Source: Oligoflexus sp.
Lineage (GTDB): Bacteria > Bdellovibrionota_B > Oligoflexia > Oligoflexales > Oligoflexaceae
NCBI GenBank assembly: GCA_014377445.1
Contig: JACMPP010000100.1
Location: 1-40,420, forward strand
Direction of reading: 5' to 3'
DNA: 40,420 nucleotides
Below, piece by piece: positions 17,401 to 24,117 of the stretch. Position 1 is the stretch's first letter, and every line of letters begins with the position of its first letter. The notes under the pieces are model-generated. The model was not told where the DNA came from and made no database searches. It worked only from the letters and a program-made list of their open reading frames with translations. Position numbers and translations under genes: made by a program.

Positions 17401-17532
17401 GTTGCAATCGTGATCGTGGGGGGCCTGCTAAGCTCCACCTTCCTCGACATGTTTGTTACACCAACAGTTTTCTTTAACTTCGGTCGAAAATCGGCCGAAG
17501 CAAGTATAGAAAATATGAACAAAGAGTTCTAA
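14413..17532 (+). CDS. Second heavy-metal efflux RND pump (CzcA/CusA family)
   Basis: This 1039-residue RND protein begins MLDRIIRFSLTHRLLVV, with ATG 14413 preceded by GAGG (a TTG at 14410 is an alternative). Both periplasmic loops and about 12 helices are present. Helix 4 reads AIGELVDDAIVDVENVLRR, an acidic HME-type proton relay. The CusA methionine triad is absent: LYMP is VSVLAT, and MLSTG is replaced by a His-containing HRLDHLLSGVRAQIAIK. It is therefore a different HME subgroup with another substrate or binding chemistry. It heads an operon with a small His-rich secreted protein, a TolC-like factor and another small secreted protein, but no adaptor gene. It may share the upstream CusB-like adaptor or work differently. 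Confidence 0.9.
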   Translation: MLDRIIRFSLTHRLLVVSLAALVFVYGFLTLKSLPVDVFPDLNRPTVNIMTEASGLAPEEVETLVTFPLESSLNGLPGVERVRSSSGVGLSIIYVEFGWGTDIYRNRQLVQEKLALAAERLPPNIRPVMGPIASIMGEIQLVGLSSPDGKVSPMDLRTLADWTIRPRLLSIPGVAQVIGIGGGVRQFQILLSAAKIQNYQLSIDDIEHNLSDISRNTTGGFFDREGQEFLIRNLGSVKTKEEILDSVVGMHFGVPVSVRNIGAVQELPQVKRGDASVNARPAVILSIQKQPGASTIELTKAVDQALAEVNKSFPVGVEMNPNLFRQANFIDAAVSNVEEALRDGVILVVIVLFMFLLNFRTTAITLTAIPLSFVLTAIIFKIFGLTVNTMTLGGLAIAIGELVDDAIVDVENVLRRLKENRLSDIPLSPLKVIYHASSEVRNSIVIATVIVCLVFIPLFYMGGIEGRLFIPLGISYIISLLASMVVSLTVTPALCSYLLSNAKLLDRKEGWLVRGLKFIDRKILNISLDFPKLIIGIVSLLLIGAIFLATRFGHNFLPAFNEGTATVSVLATPGISLVASGELGTQAEKLILQSPEVKSVSRRTGRAELDEHAEGVHSSEIEVDFKEGEGRPRAMVLKEIRDRLSSLEGIFVNVGQPISHRLDHLLSGVRAQIAIKVFGPDLATLRKKGAEVSQALQGTPGLVDLQIEQQVLIPQIKINLMRDSAKKYGMILGDVAQLLEKALQGDVVGQVIEGQRTVEIFMRFDEKSRSDLDVLRKMPIKVMPNGKRILVEDVADVFESTGPNMINRENSQRRIVVQANTSGRDLTSVVKEVRTRIDGKVTMPPGYFVTYGGQFESQEQASKLMIILGLLALAGVFLALYMHFQSFFITLQVMLNIPLAFIGGILGIYLSDGNISIASLVAFVTLCGIASRNGIMMISHYLHLMHKEGEDFSREMIIRGSLERLVPVLMTTLTAILGLLPLVFAAGEPGKEILHPVAIVIVGGLLSSTFLDMFVTPTVFFNFGRKSAEASIENMNKEF

Positions 17533-17545
17533 AAAAGGAAGTATT

Positions 17546-17950
17546 ATGAAAAATTTTCTTCGGGTCTCGTTTCTTGCAGTCGGCGTCCTTTTGCCAACAT
17601 TTGTAATGGCTCACGAAGGGCATGACCAGCCGCCTGGACAAATTGCCTCTCAAAATGGAGGGGCGGTAAAACCCGGTGGTCAACTGAATATGGAGATGGT
17701 TAATGAAGGCAGCAAAGTCAGCTTCTATCCGATCTCACACAGTGGCGAAAAGATTCCCCTCGCAGATGTAAAAGTTACAGCCACCGCCCAAGCGCCTAAA
17801 GGAAAACCATTGCCCGTAAAGCTGGAAGGCACAGGTGATGCATTCGTCGGCACTGTTGATTTAAGCAGTGCAATTCGCAGCACGGTGGAAGTAAAAGCAT
17901 CTTACAAAGGAAAATCAGACACCTTCAAGTTTCAGGTTGAAAAACAATGA
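17546..17950 (+). CDS. Small secreted YtkA/FixH-like protein with His-rich mature N-terminus
   Basis: This 134-residue protein has a clear signal peptide (FLRVSFLAVGVLLPTFVMA) and a GGAAG site five bases before its ATG. Predicted cleavage after VMA leaves HEGHDQPPG at the mature N-terminus, so His1 and His4 could form a copper site similar in spirit to the histidine brace. The rest is beta-rich (VSFYPISHSGEKIPLADVKV, then repeated Lys/Val strands), resembling the YtkA/FixH-like domain fused to the CusB-like adaptor at 8944. A periplasmic metal chaperone for the upstream RND pump is a reasonable inference, comparable in role to CusF but unrelated in sequence. Its stop overlaps the next start (ATGA). 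The fold assignment is by pattern only. Confidence 0.68.
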   Translation: MKNFLRVSFLAVGVLLPTFVMAHEGHDQPPGQIASQNGGAVKPGGQLNMEMVNEGSKVSFYPISHSGEKIPLADVKVTATAQAPKGKPLPVKLEGTGDAFVGTVDLSSAIRSTVEVKASYKGKSDTFKFQVEKQ

Positions 17951-19227
17951 AAAGATGCTCAGTTCTGAATCGAATCGGATTTATTTTCTCCTTAACTATT
18001 GCTTTGCCGTCTAGTCTATTGGCAGAAGGAAAAGTATGGAGCCTCGCTGCGCTCGAAAACAGAGTGGCCGAGAATAACCTTGAGATTCATTCCATTCAGA
18101 GTGAGCATGGCATCAAAAATGTCGAACGCGACACACTTGAATCCCGCTTTCAACCGACACTGTATGCGAAAGCGGGATTTATCTCCGAAAAGACTATCGA
18201 CGAGGATCGAACGGGGCCTGTAGCGACACTTGAGGGCCGTTGGAATATTTATCGGGGCGGTCGGGACAAACTTGCGAAAAAAACTTCAGATTTAGAAATC
18301 AGGGCCGTTGACCTTGAACTAGCTGCTCGTAAACAATCTCTTACCTTTGAACTCCGTTCTCTGTTTTACAATCTGCTGGCTCTAAAGGAAAAAAAGAAGC
18401 TGCTTAGAGATGAAATGCAGGTAAATGACAAGCAGAGAAAAGTCGCGCAAGGCCGTGCTTCGTCCGGGGTTGCCACTCGAGCTGATGAGCTCGAATTTCG
18501 CCTTCGTGGCCAGGAACTTCAATCAACGGCAAGCAGCCTTCAAGCCGAGGAAGAAAAAAATCTTGTAACGGTAAAAAATATAGCGAATATCGCGCAGGAA
18601 GAAAAAGTGGTCGTCGAAGGAAGTTTTCCGAGGCATTCGGCAATCGACACAAAGATCCTCATCAATGATAGCCCTGCAATCTTGCGAATGAAGAATACTC
18701 TCGAAATAATTTCCCAAGAAAAAAATTCGATAAATTCGACCTATAAACCAGAAATTGATGCTTTTGCAAATGTTGGAAAAATCTACCCTTCAGAAAAATT
18801 CAAGAAGGTGGAATCCGTCTTGGGAGTTACTCTTTCGATGCCTCTGTATGACGGCCGATTGCAGCAGTCAGCACTCCAAATAGCTCAACTTTCTCAGCAG
18901 AAAGCACAATTGGAAATTCAGAAGCTTGAGCTCGACACGACAAGTATGATTGAAGGCGTTGAAATTGAACGAAAAGAAATCGAACGCTTAAGAGAAATCA
19001 ATGATCAGCGGTTAGCATACGCACAAAAGTATTTGACCACGACGGTTCAGGAATACGATCGAGGGGTAAAAAACTCACCCGACGTCGTAGGGGCACTCGA
19101 ACATTTATTAAGCAGCAAAGTTCGCCGGATCGACCTTGCCCTCCAGTCAGCCGTATTAGGGGCCAAGGCGATGTCTTTAAAAGGCAACCCCACTATAAAT
19201 GATAAAGTCACAGGAGATCTGCAATGA
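17947..19227 (+). CDS. TolC-family outer-membrane factor of the second RND operon
   Basis: This 426-residue protein has a signal peptide ending at SSLLAEG, then the TolC repeat pattern: WSLAALENRVAENNLEIHSI as the opening helix, a strand ending WNIYRGGRDKLAKKT (the RGG turn before the long helix), coiled-coil helices rich in Lys and Glu, and the second strand LGVTLSMPLYDGRLQQSALQ with the PLYDGR turn. It is shorter than and only distantly similar to the TolC-like protein at 7472. Four-base ATGA overlaps at both ends place it inside a tightly coupled operon. It is probably the outer-membrane channel for the pump at 14413. The missing adaptor leaves open how the two are connected. Confidence 0.82.
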   Translation: MKRCSVLNRIGFIFSLTIALPSSLLAEGKVWSLAALENRVAENNLEIHSIQSEHGIKNVERDTLESRFQPTLYAKAGFISEKTIDEDRTGPVATLEGRWNIYRGGRDKLAKKTSDLEIRAVDLELAARKQSLTFELRSLFYNLLALKEKKKLLRDEMQVNDKQRKVAQGRASSGVATRADELEFRLRGQELQSTASSLQAEEEKNLVTVKNIANIAQEEKVVVEGSFPRHSAIDTKILINDSPAILRMKNTLEIISQEKNSINSTYKPEIDAFANVGKIYPSEKFKKVESVLGVTLSMPLYDGRLQQSALQIAQLSQQKAQLEIQKLELDTTSMIEGVEIERKEIERLREINDQRLAYAQKYLTTTVQEYDRGVKNSPDVVGALEHLLSSKVRRIDLALQSAVLGAKAMSLKGNPTINDKVTGDLQ

Positions 19228-19628
19228 GAGGCGTATTCAATCTAGGTCTGAGTCTAACTTTGACTACTTTAGCGACTGTCGGATATTCGCACGGCGAAGA
19301 CAAGCTTGGGCCACACAAAGGGTTTGTGAGGATGCCCGGGAGTTTCCATACCGAAGTTGTAAATAACGGGACATTGGGTTTTAAGGTGTACCTTCTCGAT
19401 TTGAATTGGGAAAATGCGACAACGCAGGACTCCTCTGCGAAGCTTACATTAGTATCGAAGAACAAAACTTTACACACCACAATGTGTTCGGCAAGAAATG
19501 ATGTCTTCATCTGCCCTGTGCAATTCGAAGGAGATATCAAAGATGCCGTTAAACTGGAGCTTGAAACAACGCGAATGGGCATCAAAGGCGTAAAAATGGA
19601 CTATGATTTGCCGCTAAAGTTGCAATAA
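19224..19628 (+). CDS. Small secreted protein with N-terminal His, copper-cluster family
   Basis: This 134-residue protein has a signal peptide (VFNLGLSLTLTTLATVGYS) and a mature start at HGEDKLGPHKGFVRMPG if cleaved after YS. The pattern G-x-x-R-M-P-G-x-F-H-T-E-V followed by VYLLDLNWEN and two cysteines (MCSARNDVFICPV) recurs, as I remember it, in unnamed periplasmic proteins near copper and heavy-metal clusters; I cannot give a family number. The paired cysteines could form a disulfide. It is the last gene of the operon, overlapping the TolC-like gene by four bases and nearly meeting a convergent gene. A periplasmic metal-binding role is likely but unproven. Confidence 0.68.
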   Translation: MRGVFNLGLSLTLTTLATVGYSHGEDKLGPHKGFVRMPGSFHTEVVNNGTLGFKVYLLDLNWENATTQDSSAKLTLVSKNKTLHTTMCSARNDVFICPVQFEGDIKDAVKLELETTRMGIKGVKMDYDLPLKLQ

Positions 19629-19662
19629 CGTGGTATTGCATAAAGAAATGAAGCGGAAGCAC

Positions 19663-21060
19663 TCACATATCTCCCATTCCGTGCATAGCGCCCATTCCTT
19701 CCATTTTCATAGGTGCGGGACGAAGGCTTGCAAAGACAACGAAACCAACAGGGTTCTTCTCTCCATAAATGCCAACTAAATCACTTGGTATTGCAGTGCT
19801 TGAGACTGAGAAACCAATCCCTGGAGTCCATTGATTTCCAGAGAGAAATTGGTACATATAACCCAGTGAGTACTTTGACAAAGAGTAGCGTTTCGTGTCC
19901 AAGGCGGGAACTTCCAGTACAAGATCCCGCCCGGTTTTTTCGACATTTTCAACACGCGTCGACAAGATATAGCGATTTTGTATCGTAAGGCTACTCTCAA
20001 AGAGCGCAGCCGGAGAACTTTCATCGCCTTCCTTGTTCACTCCATAGACTAGAGTCGTGGCCCAAATTCCATCGCCTTCAAGTTTCATGTGATACATACC
20101 TGAGCCTGTGTAACGCACGACATCAAAAGCTTTCCCTGCTTTGTCCTCTTCAGCCTCCGTTAAATGACCTCCAGATATTTGAAGTGCCCAATTTTTATTG
20201 GGAAGGTAACTTATTCGCCCCGAGTATGAATCCATCGGCTTCAAGTCAAAGTCTGTTCTATTATCGTCGGGCTCACGCCCGTTGAATAGCGACAACTCTG
20301 ACTTCCAATTTTTCGTAAAGACCCCGACTGTGGCAACTCCAAAACTAATGTGAGTTGCATCCAACCAGTGATGACTAATTGGACCTTGAGGGCCGGGAAA
20401 GGCCGACAAACGATGGGGAAACGCGACCGGCCCTAGTGCTGGTTCACCAGCTGGACCACCGTAGATTTCAAAGCCTACGTCCTGGTTTATTGCTCTTTGA
20501 AAGGATGCAGCTAGTTCCATGAACAGATCGTGAGGGTGCTGGTCATCGTGAAGTGCTTTTCCGTTACACGACTCACCAGTTTGAAGGAGGTCGGGATATC
20601 CGCACTTTCCCACCGTCCAGTTTTCGGCAGACATCATGAGTCGTAGATTTAGATTTCCGCCAGCTGTTTCGGTCTTGGCCATGGCCATAATCCAGTTGAT
20701 ACTACCGAATTGTTCGTCGCCCCTTTTGCTGCCCTCATTAATTGATTGTACAAACAAATTTCCATGGAACATCAAATCCCATTCATTGTACTTGGCGTGG
20801 ATGCCATACATTGGTGATTCGTCAGGCATCCAGGATGTCCCGGAACCCTCACGAGATGGAGAGATTTGTGCAAGCAAGCCCTTGTCCATTTTATCTGCTT
20901 TGTCCTTACCGCCCATTTCCATATCCATGCCGGGCTCCATTTTGTGCCCCGTGGAACCGGATTGAGAATATCCGGCTTCGGCACTCAGTAAACCGACGGT
21001 AACGACAAGTGCCAAGGGAGGGATTCTGGCGAAAAAACTTCGTAAGACACGACGTGTCAT
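19663..21060 (-). CDS. Met-rich outer-membrane beta-barrel-like protein
   Basis: I start this 465-residue protein at ATG 21060, with GAGG seven bases before it and a signal peptide (FFARIPPLALVVTVGLLSAEAG). Both ends of the mature protein are Met-rich: HKMEPGMDMEMGG near the start and MKMEGMGAMHGMGDM at the end, a composition typical of Cu(I)-binding periplasmic or outer-membrane proteins. The middle has alternating aromatic/polar strands (WDLMFHGNLFVQSI, YSLGYMYQFLSG) and HDDQHPHDLFMELAASF, a His-rich motif seen in unnamed proteins near copper oxidases. It may be a copper-resistance outer-membrane protein functionally like PcoB/CopB, though I see no clear homology. It is divergent from the multicopper oxidase gene, with which it could share regulation. 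Confidence 0.72.
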   Translation of the reverse strand: MTRRVLRSFFARIPPLALVVTVGLLSAEAGYSQSGSTGHKMEPGMDMEMGGKDKADKMDKGLLAQISPSREGSGTSWMPDESPMYGIHAKYNEWDLMFHGNLFVQSINEGSKRGDEQFGSINWIMAMAKTETAGGNLNLRLMMSAENWTVGKCGYPDLLQTGESCNGKALHDDQHPHDLFMELAASFQRAINQDVGFEIYGGPAGEPALGPVAFPHRLSAFPGPQGPISHHWLDATHISFGVATVGVFTKNWKSELSLFNGREPDDNRTDFDLKPMDSYSGRISYLPNKNWALQISGGHLTEAEEDKAGKAFDVVRYTGSGMYHMKLEGDGIWATTLVYGVNKEGDESSPAALFESSLTIQNRYILSTRVENVEKTGRDLVLEVPALDTKRYSLSKYSLGYMYQFLSGNQWTPGIGFSVSSTAIPSDLVGIYGEKNPVGFVVFASLRPAPMKMEGMGAMHGMGDM

Positions 21061-21155
21061 CTTTGACCTCGAATTCATATGGGTTTCGGCGCGATGCACG
21101 CACCATTCAATGCGTTCCACCAAGGCTACACCGTTCATTTTTTTAATGTGACCTT

Positions 21156-21174
21156 GGGTTTGAAAATTAAACCC
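21156..21174. promoter_or_regulatory. Inverted repeat in the divergent promoter region
   Basis: GGGTTT (21156-21161) and AAACCC (21169-21174) form a 6-base inverted repeat with a 7-base spacer. It lies about 100 bases upstream of the Met-rich outer-membrane gene and about 400 upstream of the oxidase start. The rest of 21061-21578 is AT-rich leader DNA with no other supported feature; a frame open from 21324 is an upstream extension of the oxidase frame. Confidence 0.3.
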
Positions 21175-21578
21175 TAACCATATAAAAACATTAAGATTTA
21201 AAACTTTGTTCGTAACCTATGACCGGCGCGTTCGAAGGCGACGTCATCTGGGTGTAAACTCTCGTGGAGACACATAACTTTTAGAAAAAATCGATACCAA
21301 TTTTAACTTTAGAATCTGGAGCTGTGGTAAGGCGGTTTTCTACACTGACAATATTTCCATGCTCAAACGCGGTTAAGTTTTGTTGCTTGTCGAGTCTATT
21401 AAGACCGGCAGCACCGAAACCTATCGAACAAATAAGGGAACACGTTTTGGAGCTTTCGATCTATTTATCAAAAAATTTTTCATCATTGTCACACTTTCAG
21501 CAAAATTCTAGTATTAAGAGTAAGAACATGACAGCTTCGCGTCGATATTGGCGCCATGCTTTTTCGACAGGAACATTC

Positions 21579-23267
21579 ATGAGAATTAGAGTTCATCACG
21601 TACTCCTGAGTTTATCGATAGCTTGCAACGGTGCGGCATTCGCCGAAGCAAGTTCAACAGGTGGACACGGTTCTATGCCCATGCCCACACCTACAACCCC
21701 TGCTGCAGCTCCAAACGCCGTGTTTTCCGAAGACACTCTTGGTGTCCCAGCGGTGGTCCCGACCTCTGAAGTAGTTTTGAATGACGGTGAAAGCTTCATT
21801 CTTCGCGCCGCTCCGGCAAAGCAAGATATCGGCGGTCAATGGATTCGTCGTCTGGCTTATAACGGATCCGTTCCAGGTCCCATATTCCGTGTTAAACAAG
21901 GCAGTACAGTTTATGTTTCGCTTAAAAACGACACCGAAGTTGAAACGACTCTTCACCCACACGGCTTACGCCTTGATTCGCGTTTCGACGGCGTCCCCGG
22001 CGTAGGTCAAAGTCCGATTGCTCCCGGTGAATCGTTTGATTACGAACTCACTTTTCCAGATGCTGGCGTTTATTGGTACCATCCTCATATCCGAGAAGAC
22101 TACACCCAAGATGCTGGCTTGTATGGCGTCTTCATTGTTGAGCCCTCGGATTCAAAAACATACAATGCGGTTCACAGGGAAATTCCAGTCGTTTTAGATG
22201 ATATTTTGGTCGATCCAAACCAAGCCTTTCAAAAAGAAGTCGTAACCCACACCCTGATGGGCCGCTTCGGAAACGTCAACCTAGTGAACGGAACAGTTCA
22301 ACCAAACTTCGATGTATCCGTCGGTGAAGTTGTTCGTTTTTACGTTCTAAACAGCTCTAACACCCGTGTTTTTGCATTCTCGATACCAGGGGTTCAACTG
22401 AAGGTTGTCGGAGGAGATAACGGGCTTCTTGAGAAAGAAGAGTGGGCTACACAAGTCATTCTTGGACCAGGAGAACGAACGATTGTAGAAGCCAGCTTTA
22501 CTAAGGCAGGTGTCAACTCGATTACAAACGCTAAACCAAAGAATCCAGCCAAACTCGCTAAAATCACTGTAACCTCAGGACAGGTTGCATTGCTTCCCAC
22601 TAAATTCAACGTGCTTCGTCAGAATACTGTCGCCTCGAGTGAAATTTCTAAAGTGCGCAAGTTGTTTGCGAAGCCGGTCGACAAGAAACTTAAACTCACT
22701 CTCTCTATGGATATGGGAGATATGGGCGGCATGGATATGCCCGGCATGAATATGGGAAGCGGATCTATGTCGGGTATGAATATGGGCCACGGGTCCATGA
22801 ACGATATGGATATGGGCCACGGTTCTATGCCTGGAATGAATATGGGCGCGAGTGCAGATCCTACAGCAGGAATCGAGTGGGATGACGACATGGCTGATAT
22901 GAATTCAGCCAGCACGGACAAGTCGGTGACATGGAAACTCGTCGACGAAGCAACTGGCAAAGAAAATATGGATGTTAAGTGGATGCTGAAAAAGGGAAGT
23001 TACGTCAAAATCAGTCTTTTCAACGATCCTAAGTCTATGCATCCGATGCAGCATCCTATTCATTTCCACGGTCAACGATTTCTCGTCTCATCGATAAATG
23101 GAAAAGTACCAGCTAACCTTGGCTGGAAAGATACTGTATTGATCCCTTCGGGTTCAACTTACGAAGTTCTCCTTGAGGCCTCTAACCCAGGCTCATGGAT
23201 GGCTCACTGTCATATTTCTGAGCATATGGAAGCTGGCATGATGTTTGGCTTCGACGTCGCTGAATAG
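21579..23267 (+). CDS. Multicopper oxidase, CueO-like, with Met-rich insert
   Basis: From ATG 21579 (AGGA seven bases before) this is 562 residues with a Sec-type signal peptide (VLLSLSIACNGAAFA). All four copper-binding segments are intact: H126-P-H128, H168-P-H170, H492-xx-H495-x-H497, and H543-C544-H545-xxx-H549 with axial Met554, so both the type 1 and the trinuclear sites are predicted. About 40 residues from the second to the third domain (codons near 22707-22850) are Met, Gly and His repeats such as MDMGDMGGMDMPGMNMG, placed like the Met-rich insert of CueO that guides Cu(I). The likely role is periplasmic cuprous oxidation. ATG 21528 would add SRRYWR, a poor Tat motif. A terminator follows the stop. 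Confidence 0.9.
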   Translation: MRIRVHHVLLSLSIACNGAAFAEASSTGGHGSMPMPTPTTPAAAPNAVFSEDTLGVPAVVPTSEVVLNDGESFILRAAPAKQDIGGQWIRRLAYNGSVPGPIFRVKQGSTVYVSLKNDTEVETTLHPHGLRLDSRFDGVPGVGQSPIAPGESFDYELTFPDAGVYWYHPHIREDYTQDAGLYGVFIVEPSDSKTYNAVHREIPVVLDDILVDPNQAFQKEVVTHTLMGRFGNVNLVNGTVQPNFDVSVGEVVRFYVLNSSNTRVFAFSIPGVQLKVVGGDNGLLEKEEWATQVILGPGERTIVEASFTKAGVNSITNAKPKNPAKLAKITVTSGQVALLPTKFNVLRQNTVASSEISKVRKLFAKPVDKKLKLTLSMDMGDMGGMDMPGMNMGSGSMSGMNMGHGSMNDMDMGHGSMPGMNMGASADPTAGIEWDDDMADMNSASTDKSVTWKLVDEATGKENMDVKWMLKKGSYVKISLFNDPKSMHPMQHPIHFHGQRFLVSSINGKVPANLGWKDTVLIPSGSTYEVLLEASNPGSWMAHCHISEHMEAGMMFGFDVAE

Positions 23268-23284
23268 TCAGATTTCGTTCCGCT

Positions 23285-23312
23285 GAGGGGCTCTAAATAA
23301 GAGCCTCTTTTT
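23285..23312 (+). terminator. Rho-independent terminator after the oxidase gene
   Basis: GAGGGGCTCT (23285-23294) pairs with AGAGCCTC (23300-23307, one bulged G) around a short A/T loop and is followed by a T-rich run. It ends 16 bases before the sigma-factor start, so that gene either uses its own promoter overlapping this hairpin or depends on read-through. Confidence 0.75.
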
Positions 23313-23328
23313 CTGTGAGAAATATTCA

Positions 23329-23871
23329 GTGGCTAAATTTGTAGACAGCTCTCTTGAAGATCTCTTGCAAGCATACGGCAAAGGCGACGACGATGCGTTT
23401 AAAGTCTTTTTCGATCGAATAAAAAATCTCGTCTATAATTTTTTAATAAGCAAAATAAAAAACCGAGAAGCTACCGAAGATATTTTTCAGGAAACTGTTT
23501 TTCGCATTCATCGATATGCTAACTCGTATAGTTCACAATCCGGCTCTGCTTACGGGTGGGTGCTAACGATTGCGAGAAATTGTCTTGCCGACTATTATCA
23601 GTCTGAAAAGCCCTTTTATCATGAAGGCCTAGATCCAGAGTTGGGCGATCTTCCCACATCGATGGTATGGGAGGAAAAAATATTTTTTAAAGAACTTTTA
23701 TGTTCGATGAGTAGAGATTTAAATCAGGACGAAATCGATCTGCTGGTGGATAAGTTCGTTGTTGAACTATCCTATGAAGAGATTGCTAAAAAGCGAAATT
23801 TGCAAAGTCAGAACGTCAGACAGCGCGTTTCGCGCTTGCTCAAAAGAATCAGATCAATTCTCACTCCATGA
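23329..23871 (+). CDS. ECF-type RNA polymerase sigma factor
   Basis: This 180-residue protein shows sigma-70 region 2 (IKNREATEDIFQETVFRIHR, then SAYGWVLTIARNCLADYY) and region 4 with a helix-turn-helix (LSYEEIAKKRNLQSQNVRQR, then VSRLLKRIRSIL), without region 3, so it is an extracytoplasmic-function sigma factor. The start is GTG 23329. It lies between the multicopper oxidase and the copper ATPase and is the only transcription factor recognisable in the 7.4-26.5 kb copper island; CnrH of Cupriavidus is a precedent for a metal-responsive ECF factor. No anti-sigma gene adjoins it; the membrane protein at 13596-14108 is a candidate. Its regulon is inferred from location alone. Confidence 0.88.
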   Translation: MAKFVDSSLEDLLQAYGKGDDDAFKVFFDRIKNLVYNFLISKIKNREATEDIFQETVFRIHRYANSYSSQSGSAYGWVLTIARNCLADYYQSEKPFYHEGLDPELGDLPTSMVWEEKIFFKELLCSMSRDLNQDEIDLLVDKFVVELSYEEIAKKRNLQSQNVRQRVSRLLKRIRSILTP

Positions 23872-24117
23872 TACGATTACCCCCCTCATTTTGTGCAGGG
23901 TCACATTTCCAGTGTCGACATTCAAAATATTCGCTTAAATAAATTAGATCTTCCTTAAAGCATTACTGCGATTGGATTCGCGAAGGAGCGTCGCATTCCG
24001 CTTGCGAAAAAACTCTTTCAACCTGAGTTATATCGTTCTTATAAAAGAGAACGTAAATCTTCGAACGCCATTTCTGATTACCTCCTGCACAACCGCTTAT
24101 ATATTTGGAGGAAGCCC

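Noticed and set aside
21528..21578. Tat signal motif (SRRYWR) for the multicopper oxidase
   Set aside because: The hydrophobic segment is too far from the arginine pair, and the downstream ATG at 21579 has the better ribosome site and an ordinary Sec signal.
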